From NCBI GenBank assembly GCA_936432065.2, contig OW386286.2:20581179-20645178 (forward strand): a stretch of 64,000 nucleotides of DNA, given 5' to 3'. Position numbers and translations under genes: made by a program. This document shows, piece by piece, positions 24,131 to 39,100 of the stretch. Source of the DNA: Rutpela maculata (lineage: Eukaryota; Arthropoda; Insecta; Coleoptera; Cerambycidae). The stretch's first letter is position 1. Every line of letters starts with the position of its first letter. The notes beneath the pieces were generated by a model. It was not told the origin of the DNA, did not search any database, and saw nothing but the letters and a program-made list of their open reading frames with translations.

Positions 24131-27100
24131 TTATAATTTGCAGACGTTTATCTCGAAAACGGTAACAATGGGTTATGAACAGATTAGGGTAGAAAGTGTT
24201 GATAGTGATATCTTTTGGATTCTGCTGGCTCATTCTAATAAAATTAAATGTAAATTATTCTTTGATATCGGACTTGGTAATAAAAGAAGGCTTATTAATA
24301 TATCCGCATTGGCAGAAACCTCAAAAATATTCGGCATTACTGGGCCTTCATTCATTACTGGAGGCGACTTAGTCAGCACCTTTAAGGAAAAATGTTACTT
24401 TCTCCCAAATGTACCAAATATATCTGAACATCTCAAGATTTGGGGAGCAGTTGGAATATTGATGATAAATTAATCGTTAGAAGAGATTACATGTGCCATA
24501 TATGAATCAAAGAAATGCGCTAGTGTGGATGAGCTTCGCCTAATTGCCATTAGACAGAAATGTGGTGACAAAGATTTGTCTTTATCAATTGACACTAAAG
24601 TGTGTGTTCGATTCCACCATCAAGAGCTTGCCTTATCGAGCATATTAAAAGAAGTGTTTACCATACGCGTATTTGGCGATTAGCCGACGAAGGTATTCAC
24701 AATATTCCAAAACCTTGGAATGATTACGGATGACAAGAAAATGGAGAACCTCTTTGGTATTCAGAAGATAAAATACTGCCTTCAGGAGATGATTCCAAAT
24801 CAAAACATAACAGACCAAAATAAGGATGATAACGATATCATAAATGAAGCAATAGAGGAAGAAGACTTGGAAGAAATATTCAATGTATGACACAGCGATA
24901 GTGAATCTGAAAGCGTTACGTTTTATATTAAATTTTATATTTTATTTTAAGAGCTGAATCATTTATCTGGAAAATGGTAACTCCTATCCAAATATTGTAT
25001 AGGAACAAAATTGTAGAAAATCTTTTTTAGTTTTTGTGTTAAATGATAAAAACAATATTTGCAAATTATTTTTTAATTTTAATAAACGGACGCCATTTTG
25101 AAAGCCAGTTTTTTTTTTGGGGGGACTTGTCTAAAATTGTTCCTTAGGCTTTAATCTTTATGAAAAACATTGTCCACAAGGATCGGGGGCACGTATAGTT
25201 AGGGTGGGCTCCCGTACATTCCACTGGATTTTGTCTAAGTATCCAAATCTGTCGACAAATTGTTTGTAATGTAAACACTGTAAAAAGTATGTATGTTATA
25301 TAAAATTATACGCTTATTACCAAGACTTAGTCATAAGAAACCTTCACAGGTATATCATATTACATGATAACGACTTCTCTTATTAATCGCTTATCTTTGA
25401 GATATTATGTTTCACCTTTGTTTCTCACATTTTATGCTGAATGTCGAATTGCATTTTCTTTGTTCTATATTTTGCTTACTCAGGTTCTGTATGTTATAAA
25501 TACGACTAAACACGCTTTGTTGAATCAATTATTAAACTCACTTAGAATGACACACTTCTAATTATTGTAATATTCCTGCTCCAAGGGCCAACGTTGGCTC
25601 CATTAAATAAATACATCTTTTTTAAAAAGTCATTCATGTGAACCGTGATCTAACATTGGCGCAGTCGGTAGGATCCGTAAATATCATCAGAACAAGAAGC
25701 CTAACTGGTAGTGAAGTGTAAGAGAACAAGGAGAACATCTGCAGAAGGTGCCTAACTAGTGCGTGTACATCTACGAGAATACCACTGGTGGTGGCGGATC
25801 CCAATCCCTTGACGGACGAAGAACCTACCCATGGAGATGAAATTAATGTTTCTTCTGCTGTTCGGATCAGCACTCTGATATTTCATACCTCAAACTAGCT
25901 TTTGACAAAAATCAAACTATTCTAGACAAAATCTTGTACACTCAATAATGGTGATCATAAGTCAATTATTTTTACGAGTGAAATTAAAACAGACTTTAAC
26001 CTTTTAACACAAATATCCAACTCTATAAAAATGAAATTTGACGGAATCTTTTCAGATACAAAAAGATATAAACGAGGAATACTTAACGGTATCGGTACAA
26101 TATTCAAATCCATAACTGGAAACCTAGATGCTGAAGATGGCCAGTACTATACTAATTGTATAAATAAACTAAATAACGACGAACATCAATTGGAAAACTT
26201 AATCAAGAATCAAATTTCAGTTACAACTTCTGTTATTAAAAACTTCAACTCGACTAGACAAAAATTACAAATTGACGAGGAAACGTTTAACAAAGATCTC
26301 GAAGAAATCGAACACACGATTCAAACCATGACTCAAGCTATTGAGGCTGCTCACATAAAACTAAAATGTTTATACATTTCATAACAATTAATGGCAAGTT
26401 ATTTGTATATCGAAGATAATTTGAACGACATTTTAAATTCAATAACATTTGCCAGATTAGGAATTATTCATTCATCAATCATAACACCTGATCACTTAGT
26501 GACGGCATTACAAGAGATTTCACAGAGTTTGCGAAGAAACAATTTGCCTCTTCCAATTAAATCATCAGCAGTTGCTCAATATCTGGATATTATTGAACTA
26601 AAAGCTTTTCAACTAGATTGTAACTTAATTCTTGTTTTAACAATACCTCTCATTGAACCTCAAAATTATAACACCTTTCGTCTATACCCTATATCTATAC
26701 TTGATAACAGAACTGGTCTACATCACATTTTATCTATTTCACAAAAGTTTATCGCGAGAGACGATGATTCTTTAATGTTCATACCTATACAAAATTTGAA
26801 AGAATGCAAACCACTCTATTTTGGAACCAAACTATGTTCGAACCTGTTTGCATATCCTATCAACCAAAATGCCATTTGTGAAGCTAGAATATTAAAACCA
26901 TTGCCGAAACTCCCAGAAAATTGTCAAACTTCCTTCATCGTTAGTCAAGGATATAACGTCCAACAACTTGAAGACAACACATGGCTAGTAATTAATTCCG
27001 AACCACTTCACATTACCATCAACTGCCCGAAGAGAGAATCCATAACAGAGCTAATTAACAAAAGTTCCATCATAAAACTACAACCAGGATGTTACGCCTA

Positions 27101-30100
27101 TGCAGGCATTACTCGAATACAAGCCAGTGCTAAAGACTTTTCTGAAATTAAGGACAATTCACATCCAATCCAAATTCCATTTGAATGCTGCAATCACATG
27201 CCCGACAAAATCGAAATTAAAACCGCTCAAATTAAACAGTCTCGACGTAGAAGATTTAGATATTGCTAAAAACAAATTAAAGCAATATTCCAAAGACCTG
27301 GATGACCTCATAAACGAACCTTTTGTGATCAAACACGTATCTTGGTTCACATATTTTATAATCACTCTCATCATTCTATTAGTTCTACTTTACGTAACTT
27401 GTAAATGCAGAAGAAGAAGATGTGGAGCATTGCGAATGCAACCCTCAACGGACAACCCTCCTTCACCTCCTTCAGAGCGAAGCAGAGTTTTTACCAAATT
27501 TCCTAGACTGATCCCAAGAAAGCGACCCGGTATTAAACCTCAAGAAGAAGAGGACATCGAGTTAACATAGACTTTCATATGTGGAGTTTTACCCTTGTCT
27601 ATTAATTTAGACCATTGTATTTTACTCTTGTAACATTTATGTAATGTGTTACTCGCTTGTTATTATTATCGTTTACCAATTTTAACTTTTACATATTTTA
27701 TTATTTTGCTTTGTATTCATACAACATTGTTTAAATCTATTTTGCATTATATTCATTTAACGTTTCTAACAATCTTCAAAAGTTGCTGCATAACATCAAC
27801 TTTTTTATTAAGGGGGAAGTTGTTATATAAAATTATACGCTTATTACCAAGACTTAGTCATAAGAAACCTTCACAGGTATATCATATTACATGATAACGA
27901 CTTCTCTTATTAATCGCTTATCTTTGAGATATTATGTTTCACCTTTGTTTCTCACATTTTATGCTGAATGTCGAATTGCATTTTCTTTGTTCTATATTTT
28001 GCTTACTCAGGTTCTGTATGTTATAAATACGACTAAACACGCTTTGTTGAATCAGTTATTAAACTCACTTAGAATGAAACACTTCTAATTATTGCATTAT
28101 TTCTTCTCCAAGAGCCAACGTTGGCTCCATTAAATAAATAAATCTTTTTTAAAAAGTCATTCATGTGAACCGTGATCTAACATGTATGTTGTGATTTGCT
28201 TAATACCTAAAAAATATTCTTTAATCATGATGAAGCAAATAAATAAAAAATAATTAATTGTAGAAAAGTAAACACTGCTTTATATTACTACTATTACTAG
28301 TTAATAAGTATTACAAATATTTATAATTTTATGTGAAATGACGTTAAGAGTATAAACTTTACTATTTAACATTGACAAATAGAATTGCCATGCTAAACTA
28401 ATATTACTCGAGTACTTGTACACTTGAAGACCGAGAATTAAATGTTGTCTATTATTTTAAAAATCGTTTATATCGTTATCAAGACAATCATTTAAATGTG
28501 TAATTAATCATTTACTGTTATTTATATAAGCTACCTTTTAAAACTGAAGTGTTATTTTTTAAATATCTAAAACTCATACTTATTATAACTCCATGAAAAT
28601 TTTGACATATATGGGACTTTTTTATTGGAAATTTCTTCCTCTTTAAGAATCTTCCTTTAAAATTTCTTAAATATTAATAGTTTTCGAGTTATTTGCAAAA
28701 AACGAAACTAGTAATTTTTTCAATCTTCATTTGTTTATAACTTTTGCAATTGTTTATGTGCGGGTTTGAAATTTTAGTACATTTTTCTAGACTCTCATAT
28801 TTTTACGAGCTTTATCAAGCATTGAACTTGTGAACTGTCTAATAACCCTTATTTATGATTTTTTGTTGATACTTTGCAATAACTTGGTTTATTTTAAATA
28901 AGTAAAAGAGAGACAAATACTTCGTGTTAATTTATTTAATTGATATCAGTAATACTTTAAATATTATTTGTAGGTCTCCCTCGAAATTTGCCTCAGGGAA
29001 GAATTGTTGATGGCAGGAATGCAACTTATGGAGACGCTCCATATGCCGTAAGTGCTGCAATTGCAGAATAATAAAATATATTTTTAAACTTGTGCTAGAA
29101 AAGTAAGTTACAGGTATTTTTTTTTTCTGATAAGTATCTTTAGACTTTACTTCATAAAATGATTAAAACATGAAATATGACATATTGTAAATTTCCAATT
29201 TTATTTTTACTCAAGAAAGATGTTTAATTTACATACAAGGCTTTGAACCTGTGAAATAATATATAATGTTTAAATTTATCGGGTATTAATACACAAGAGG
29301 TCAATTTTTTACCGGGTAAAATTTTTTTGGACAAAAACCTGTTTTCCCATGAAAATTATTCAAGAATTAAAGGCATGGAAAAATCGCGACACGAAGTGGA
29401 GCGATTTTTCCTATGTCCCTTAATTCGAGCATAATTTTCATGGAAAACAGGTTTGAGTCACTCAAAAAAAATTTACCCAAGTAGAAAATCAACCTCGTGT
29501 GTATTACAGAAGATTAATATATGATTAAAAAATATTATCTAAAATAATTATTAAAACAACAAAACTGTTTATTTAATGTTTTAAAAATAACGATTTATAA
29601 TAAAAAATAAAAACATTTTCTAATGTTTTTTATCATGTTACAACCCCAGTCAGTCAAAATATTTACAAGTTCATCATAGTAGTCGTATCTTTTTCGGAAT
29701 AATGGCTCTTTGCAAAAAGCTTTAAACTGTTTCCATATAGAATTTTTAGTGTCTCTCGTTTTAACTGGGACACTTTCATTCATAGCTTAGTTAATATTTT
29801 CTTGTGAAACATCACCAAATCGCTTTTTCTCATTCATTTTGTGTACAGAAATCAAAACGTGAAATGTCAGATTTTAATAATTTCAATGACTTTTTTAGTT
29901 TAACACATGGCTACTACGAAAAAAGTAACATACATTTTTGTCGATTTTTTCCACTTATCGATAGCCGTTTTTCTCACTTTAAACAAATCCTATTGGTCGA
30001 TTTTTTTGAAAATGTACGTTTTGATTGGTTAATAAAGTAAGAATATATTAATCGATTAAAATATTTCGACACTAGATGTTCATGCACGTTTGTAACGATT

Positions 30101-33100
30101 TTGACGAAAATGGCGGGTTAACGTAAAAAATACCTAGCATAAAGTCGATAGATTATTCAATTTTCTTGTTTGATTTTTTTGTGTTGTTCTAAAATTTAAG
30201 CACGCTGTGACTCAAAATTCGCAAAAGAAGCACGAATGTCGTAAATATTATGTTGCTCTGTTTACTTAATTTTAGTAGTAAAAAAAATAAAGCCTTTTTA
30301 ATAGAGTTTTGTACAAACACTTTTTTACCATAAATATGCCCGGTTTGCTCAGCTGCGGGATCAAAGTCTAAGTCTGATTTATTGTCCAAGTGGAAGTTTG
30401 TTTGTTTTTTATAATTGAGCAAATATTAATATTAATTTGCAGTGCGCCCACTCAGTCAATTTACAAATAAAATTTTCTTGCACTATTTTTCTTTTTTTTT
30501 TGCCTACAGAGAAGAACTATCATAGTACAGATAAGTTGTCAACATTATTTTTGAAATTTTCATACTGAAAAGAGCCGATTTAATCGAAAACATGAAACGA
30601 TTGAAGACTGATTGTCAGTTTTTATTAAATCTCTGGTATCCACGACTGATAGATCCATAATACTTTCTATCATTCTATCACTCAAAGGCTTTCCTTAGCT
30701 ACTATACTCTATATACTATACTTTTTTATTCCTATTTAACAACAGACATCAGTGTGTCTCTAAAGATAATATAAACTCAGAAGTTCTTCCGGTTAAAGAT
30801 GGGGTGCCTCAAGACTCTGTTTTGGGGCCTCTACTCTTTATCTAATATGTCAATATTTTTTTTGCATTTTATACCACCAGAAAATGCATCGCTTATGCTG
30901 ACGATTCCATTATTGATTTTAATTTGAACATTCTTGACCTAAGTGAGGATAGCTTTAACTCTTCGAGGGACAAGGAATCTGGGTTGAAGAAGGTCCTAGA
31001 GGGGCATGATTTTTTATAAATTTATGCTACATGTATGTGGTTGAGTGGAAGAACGTAGTTCCTCGTACTCTGAGGCACAACAAACTCTGCCCTTTAGATA
31101 GATATATTATTAAATTTAATTTTATCAATATGTTTTATTTAAATGTTAAATAAAAATATCTTATCTTATAGCACACAGGACTACCGAGTGTTCTATTTAA
31201 AGCAATAATACTGATTGCGATTTCAGAAAAAATAGTGTGTGGTAAAAACATATACTCGGACTTCAATTTACATCGTCGTTCGGGAATGTATTGCTTTTAC
31301 TATTAGATACACAATGTACTATTTCCTAAACAATCCATACCATGGGTATGAAACACAGCGTAAGGAACAAATTCAAACCAATTCCTTTAGAACAGCAATA
31401 TGTATATTTAAAAAAGTTTTGTACATATACATATACACCATACAGTCATTGCTGTAAGTTTGCTACACCCTAGCTGAGTTTTTTGTTCAATTTTTTGAAC
31501 ATTTTGTATGCTTTATGTTATTTATTTAAACGTTTTTAAAGTTTTTGTTCATTATCTATTGTACTGTTTATTAAATTTTAACTTAAAGGTGGCGGTGCCG
31601 TGCTTAAGAAAATGATTTCGTAACTTCGTAAGAAAAAATTGTTTTTTCTTCTTTAGTTTTCAATGGCCTAGCATCATTTTATAAAGTTGTCTCTAAAAGC
31701 CTATCGAAATATTTGTTTAATCGGTTCAGGGGTGTAGGAGAAATTGTTGAATTACGTTCACCTTAAGGGAAATGTACTGCGATTTACTCGTTCTTTCTTA
31801 CTTCAATTATTGTGATTTTATTTATGGACCATGCCTCAATGAAAATGGGAAATATAGTATACAAAAGGTTCAAATTGTATGCTGTAAAATGCTTCATGAA
31901 ATTAGAAAATATAATCATAGCTCTCACGAAATAAAAGAGTGTAAGTGGCTTAATATGGAGAATCGTTGTAAGCTCCATTTGGGTAATTTTTCTTAAAACT
32001 TACTCACCTACTCTAGTCCTTCTCTCATTAAATATAAGTTCGTCACCAGGTCGAAAAAATTAGAGAAAAAATCAAATTTACAATACTGCACCATCGAAAG
32101 GGAGTTTTATTTAACGCAATTTATCTTTATAATGGGCCTTTCCCACGTAATTGAACTTGATATTTATTTTGTCATAAATAATTTATTAACACCTAATAAA
32201 TATTGTATATACACGTCATATCGTATAATATTTTAATTTTAAATGGATATTTTAAAAATAAAAGTATTGTCTAATTTACTCCATATTTCAAACAAGTAAA
32301 CGCGCTCAAATTACATCATGGACGGATCCTCCAATTAAAATTAAACGATTTCCGGCTTTATAGGGCATCTGCACGTGACGTCACAGCTAACCTCAAAAAT
32401 ATGTGTTTCTTAAGATTTAAGAGTATTACCCAACTATTATTAAAATTTCTGCCTGGTTCCCGTATTTTCAAATAAAATCTAGTTCAGTGGAATGTTTATG
32501 TAGTTCTAAATATTTTGTCCTAATAAAATAGGACTATTTTTGTAGGCTGGAAATCTAACCTGTAATTAGCAGTCTATTTTTATTAATCAACAATATTGAA
32601 AAATTATTTACGTGAATTTTTAAATATTTACTTGAAGCCAGTACGGCTCCAAGCTAAAAATGCGTATACAAACATTAAAAATAAGAATAAACTTGAAAAA
32701 CTTAAAATTTAAGGTTATGTTGGTGACATGATGCAGATGCCCTATACGAACATTAATCGAACCTGTTGACATTTCTGAATTTTACACCTCATCTGGAAAC
32801 CTGCCGATGAGGCTATTTCTATATTGCCTAATGTCCATGAACGTTAGAGGAAATGCTTTAATTATTTCACTAAAGAATGTCTACTTTTTATCCCCGCTTT
32901 TGAAAATAATGAATTTCCATATATTGAATAATACCACCTACTATAATAAAAATGATAATAATTAACGAAGAAACACTTTACATGTCGGCTGTCAACAAAT
33001 AACTGACACTTGGCAACACTAATGGAAATAAAATGGGTATAGGTCGCGTGCGCCGACGTCACAAATTCTGAGACCTTAGGAAAACAAACTGCTGTCGTCG

Positions 33101-36100
33101 GTAAAAGTAGAAAGACAATCACTTATACGTACAATCTGCTCTTATGTAGTCTCTACTAGGGGGCTAGAGTATATTGATTAGTCCTTCCTCCCAATGCGTC
33201 ATCAGTGGAGAAATATTGCCACCAATTTTAAATTCATATAACAATAATTGTTTCTGTAGAAAAGAAGCAAATTTCACAAAAAAGAAAAAACCGCTGCCAA
33301 GGAATCACTACTTCCACATCCAGATTTTCTATCCAAGTCACTCACAACGAAAAAATTTTGAATGTAGAAATAATTGTTTATGGAAATTTAATAATATAAT
33401 TTTTGAAATCGCCTACCCCAAAAACCCATAAAACGATACCCCATCGATAGTGGGGGGGTGGGGAGGTGGTGATAGGGGGTGGTAGTGGGGGTGGCTGAAG
33501 TAAAAAAATATTTTGAGGTTTCTGATTCTTGTACACACACCAAGTCACATTTTTTTTCGTCCCCTATAATAATGGGGTGGGGGCGGTAATGGGGGTGGCT
33601 AATGCCAATTTTTTTTTAAGACCTTAACTTCTCTTGTATATACTAAATACCAATTTTATGGACTCTTACCTGCTTGATTTACCTATTTATCCCAAATTTA
33701 CCCCAATTTACCCCCCAACCCTTCGAAGAAACAAGATGAAAATATAATCTAGTTCTGTATTTCGTTAAAGTACATATGTGTTCCAAATTTCAAGTCAATA
33801 TCTCAAACGGTTCCAGAGTAAACGTGCGCACAAAAAAAGTGACAGACCGACAGACAGAAATTTTTTTTTCTCTCAAACTTAAAATCTCGACGTTTCATGA
33901 CATTTTAAGCCTATTTGAACAATAAAAATTTTTTGTCGTTACTATACTTCCACTGGATGTGGAAGTAAAATATATATGCGCCTAGCCGGAAACCTGACCC
34001 GGAGTCAACCAAACAACCACGGCGTGTAAGGTTGGACGGGACAGGGCCGGTTTGGCTAAGAACGATAATGGGGTGATATGTTGGAACTCCCATTCGCCTG
34101 GGGCGAATTTAAATACAACAATGTCCTTAACTATACTGCCCACAAGGGCCTAAAAGAAATTATGATGAAGATGATATCAGCACTCTGTTAGTATTACAGT
34201 CAGTAGAGGAACACCCCAGACCTCCGATTAAAGAACTTATATCTAGATACATAATGGCTACCTTTTCTTCATATACCTTATTTGCTCCTAACATAGTCAC
34301 ATTATATGTCCATTAAAATGGATAGATGCACATCACATCCCATAGGCAACAGAGGCGGGTATGTGTAGAAGGGAAAATGTAAAATATTGTACCTCTTTTA
34401 TGTGATAATTATTGGTTAACTTCTAGGAATATTAACGCTGATTGAAAAAATACAATAGGTAAAGATGTTTTATTCAAGGGAAATATGCATTGGAAGGATA
34501 TTATTTATAATATTATTATTAAAAGTATAAACTGAACCTCATCATGTTACGACTATGACCTACTTACTTATGATACGATCGATTTCTGCAAATGGCACAG
34601 CACTGTTGCATGTTGCACTAAATGGTCACTAAACTGTCTAAATATGAACAGAGAATATTATTTGGGTATTAGGCAAATCACAACTTAAAATAAAAAGACT
34701 TCTTCACCACATTTTGATCGAAAAACACGAAAAACACTTATTAACATTAATTACGGATACCTAATAATAATAATAATGGAGTGGGGGTGGTAATGGGGGT
34801 GGCTAACGTCAAATTTTTTTTTGAGACCTTAGCTTTTCTTGTCTATACTAAATATCAATTTCATGAACTCTTATCTGCTTGATTTACCTATTTACTCCAA
34901 ATTTACCCCAATTTACTTCCCAACCCTTCGACGGAACAAGATGAAAATATAATCTAATTCTAGATCTCATTAAAGTACATATGTGTACCAAATTTCAAGT
35001 CAATATCTCAAACGGTTCCAGAGTAAACGTACGAACAAAAAAAGTTGCAGACCGACAGACCGACAGACAGAAATTTTTTTTCCGCTCAAACTTGAAATCT
35101 CGACGTTTCATGACATTCTAAGCCTATTTGAACAATAAAAATTTTTAAAAATTTTTTTGTCGTTACTATACTTCCACTGGATGTGGAAGTAATACGGTTG
35201 AGCTTTTTTAAAGAGAACTTCTCAAATATTCAATTAAAGACGTGGAAAAGGCCCATTATAAATCACTTCCATAAGAATTCAAATTGTTTAATATCAATTT
35301 TAAATTTAAATATAATAGTATATTACGTAATGAGTGATGTAAGAAGCATATTACACACGAATGGAAAAGTTACGCACGATGCCGCGTAGCGGCGAGTGCG
35401 TATTTCCATGAGTGCGTAATTGCCTTACAACTCGAATTATGTACTATACTTTACCTACGATCATATTTATTTAGTTATTTGGTAAAATCTGGATTTAGTT
35501 TACTAGTCAACAATATTATTCAACAAATATTATGTCAGTTTTGACAGCGTTTGAAAATTAAGTAGGCGTATTTGTTCTTTGAAACCCCGCGTCAGCGATA
35601 TAAGCCACCTATAATTGCGTGTCCCGTGCGTTTTGTTTACCGTGCGATTTGTTTACAGTGCGTTTTGTTTACAATGCGTAAAATTCAACTTACATAGGTG
35701 GCAGGTAGTGTGTTTTTTACTATTTACAGTAGTGATCGTAGGTAAAATTTATTAGCAGTGAGTATATTGTTACCTAGACAGATATCAATATCTTCTTACT
35801 TCCACATCGTGGAAGTATGTATAGTCACGCAAAAAAAAATGAATTTTTTTTTTGTTCAAATAGGCTTAGAATGTTATGAAACAGTGCGATTTTAAGTGTG
35901 AGCAAAGAAAATTTTCAGACTGTCGGTCTGTAACTATATTAACACAATTCTGCTCCCATAAGAAAGAACCCCGTATGTGGCATTTTTGGGTATTTTGAGA
36001 TTTTAGTTTCAACGAAATACATCAATTTCATCGAATAAACCTTGTAAAATAGACCCCGAACATTATTTTTTAACATTTTGTCGACCTCGTATCTGGAGCG

Positions 36101-39100
36101 AATTTATCATGTGACACATGAACACTGTCATTACATAGAAAAAACTTGGCATGTTACTGTGATATACCATGTTTATTCTTAGGAATATCGAAATAAGAAT
36201 GCTAAGCAAAAACACGTTACTACTACTATTCTAGTGTTTAACTTCAAATATTTACATTCTATGTTTTTTTAACATAGTGGGTTCTTTCTTATGGGGGCAG
36301 AATTACTCGCGAAGGTGCATACAGGGATTGCCGTTGAAGAGCTATGGCATCATAGGGAGTGCTTGGTTCCAAGATACTAATGTCACGAAGACACGAATTC
36401 CCCTACTTAGAATCTCCATTTTTCCCGTTGGATCTTCGGAGTTAAGGGGCTACGGGGTTATGAAATACTGAGGACATGGGGTCATGAATGTATGCCACTC
36501 AAGCACAAGTATCCGAGGTCACAACTCATTAACTCCCCAATCAAGATTCTCCACTATTTTCATCAGATTCTCAGGGTCTTGGTCTTACAGTTTATTTGAG
36601 TTATGTGGTCAATACTGAAGTACCACAATGTTATTAGGTTGTAGTTTTAAAGTTGAATTATTTTTGGAGTCTGATTTAAATGAGCTAGGTAAGCAATATT
36701 ACGATACAACTTTTATTGCTGTTCAAAAAAAACCTGAAGTGCTGGGGGAAAACTAAGGTCAGATTCGTGTTCAGCAGCTCAAAATACAAGGTATGGTCAG
36801 TACCCCCGCGCAGACCACTTTTATTTTTGTGGGCCTGTGTTATTTCCACATAGTGGAGTGTAATTGTTTCATTGTAAGAGACTTGGATAGGAAATCTTGA
36901 TGTGAATGTAGTGATTCCTTATGCAGCGGTTTTTTAAAGATATCTTTAAAATTGAATCTACTACATACGCAGTGAATATATTTTGCTGTCCAACTACGAA
37001 TTCTTTTTGTATTAAAATAATACTGAATAATACTTATATTCCATACTCCCTCTCATGATTAAGTATGAATATCTTTTAGCTAAACTTCGTCGTAGTTGGA
37101 GTTAGTGATTTCTTTCTCAATTTTATTTGAACTCAACCTTATGTTCTTTTGCGTAGAGTGTATTTTTCTTTTACAATAAAGTCGGTTTATTATTATTATA
37201 TTTTAATTTTCTCTCTGCATATTTGCTTTAAGCATTGACGTACTCTGCAACTGGCGGTAAGGCACGTGTAACAGTTATTTTCGGATGATCTCTATTATTA
37301 TAGCATCTATCTACTTTCCTCCAATTGTTTACACCTGATTTTCTCAAATTAGACGGAGATTTATTTGTTTTCTGTGAAATCCACTTATGCCTACAGTAGT
37401 ACAGGGGATTAATCTTGAAATGATCTCTATCTCGAGTAGCATTTCTAGAAAATCAATTAATCAATCACTGACCCATCATATTTGCAATTACATCAAGTAT
37501 GTACATTATAAAACCTAGACATTCCTGCCCCTTCAAGTATTTCATATTTTGAAGCTACTCCATTGGCTTAGATTGACATAATAAACTGATCTTGCAAAAT
37601 GTATTCCACATTCTAATGCACCCTCTGGTTGAAGAGTAGTAGTGGAGTTGCTTAATTCTAATTTTCTTAAGAATCGTTCAGATTGTGATACTAACCAAAT
37701 TGGGTGAGCATAGACAGTTTTTTGAGACGAACAAAATGGGATATAGTACCACTCAAAAAAAATTGGTTCGGCCGTTACAACCTCAAAATCGTCAGAAAAA
37801 TCAGTACTTCGACATTATCTCAAAAAGGCGAATTTTATCAATATTTTTGTGGTTACACAAATTAAAGTAAACTTTTTCTACAAAAATTGGGTAATGAGTT
37901 CTTTTGTGACTCCATTAGTTTCACTGTGGCGGGGAATTTATATATTTAAGTATAGCTCTAATATAATTTTATTTTTAATAAAAAGACCTAAATAATTTGT
38001 TTTGTAAGCTTTATTTTAACTAAATATTTCTACTCTAGTGATTTTTTATAAAATCGCAAAGAAACGAATGCCTAAAAGTTAAAATTTTCAGTCACTGTCT
38101 GCTTCACAGCAGTCTCCATCACATAAACACAGTACCCTTACTTGGTGTCTGTGCTCATGTTGCTATGGTACTTAGGTTATGCGAGACACCAACAAGCAGT
38201 GAAATACCCATCATATGGTTTATTAACTTATGTATTAGATGCTGCAAATAGAGCTGAAAGGCCTCAAATAATACCGTAATAGTTATTAATATTTTGTTCC
38301 AAAGTTGTTGTTTTGGACCATAATTTTGTCAAAATGAAACGTTTTAGAGGACAACCGGCACGAAACCTAATTGGTAGTTAATGTTCTTGTTATAAATACT
38401 AGGTTAGTCTGCATATTTATTATTTTAAAATGCTTACTTTTAAGACAATATAATCATACAGGTAGTTCGGAATTTCCATTAATTTTTATCATTGTCGGTG
38501 GACCATTGGAAAAGTGATCTGCACCCTCCCCCCCCAAAAAAACGCCACTGTCTAAAATAAATGCTCTCTTTTGACAGCCCCAGCAACATACTAAAATTTT
38601 AAGAAATTCTGTCGGTGTTTGAAAACCTCCTTAAGGTGAGATGTCCTTTGTATTTGTATTTTTTCTCAGATTTGGTTTAAAATTGATATATGGGATCCTC
38701 ATTGGATTGTAAGCATCTTTTCTTAAGGTGGCCATATTTATGTGCTAAATTCTGCGTATACTAACATGATTTTAAAGCTATCTTTTTTAAAAAGTATAAG
38801 TCATATTTATAAAAGTTGCACATCTACGGAAACTAGAATCTTTAACTTAGGTAAGGGGTGTTTTTATATTGTTAAAAAATGATATTTTCATAGATAAAAA
38901 AAATGTTTAACATGTACCTTAGAAACGATGTCAGCTCGTCCCTTCAATAATTATTTTACACTAGTTAAAATAAAAAATAAGGAAAATCAATACAGGCCTT
39001 ACCTAAGTTAAACATTCACCCATGTTATGAAAAAAAGAAAAGTCGCATTAAACACTTCATAGACTAGAAAGATAGAGTTAAATTTTGCTATGCACTTTCA

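Larger units (their letters stand above)
21060..25213 (+). mobile_element. Long-TIR element A (about 265-bp arms)
   Basis: Arms about 21060-21330 and 24954-25213 are inverted copies starting GGGAGCCCACCCTA and sharing AACAATTTTAGACA and TACCATTTTCCA blocks. Between them on the + strand is a broken gene (24132-24890) related to the one in element B. A Dong-like retrotransposon is inserted in an AAT repeat inside it. Target duplication not clear. Confidence 0.78.
25294..28182 (+). mobile_element. Errantivirus-type LTR retrotransposon, gag-pol deleted
   Basis: Two 362-bp LTRs (25294-25655, 27821-28182) that differ at about eight positions by eye, begin TGTTATAT and end CTAACA, with a 4-bp TGTA duplication on both sides. 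A tRNA-Ser-type primer site follows the 5' LTR and a purine tract precedes the 3' LTR. Only about 2.2 kb lies between, holding leader and a broken env-type gene. It lies in the 1329/1783 repeat family (the 28189 copy follows directly). Confidence 0.92.

Noticed and set aside
25364..25561. 65-codon ORF repeated at 27891-28088
   Set aside because: Lies wholly within the LTRs; duplication reflects the LTR pair, not a gene family.
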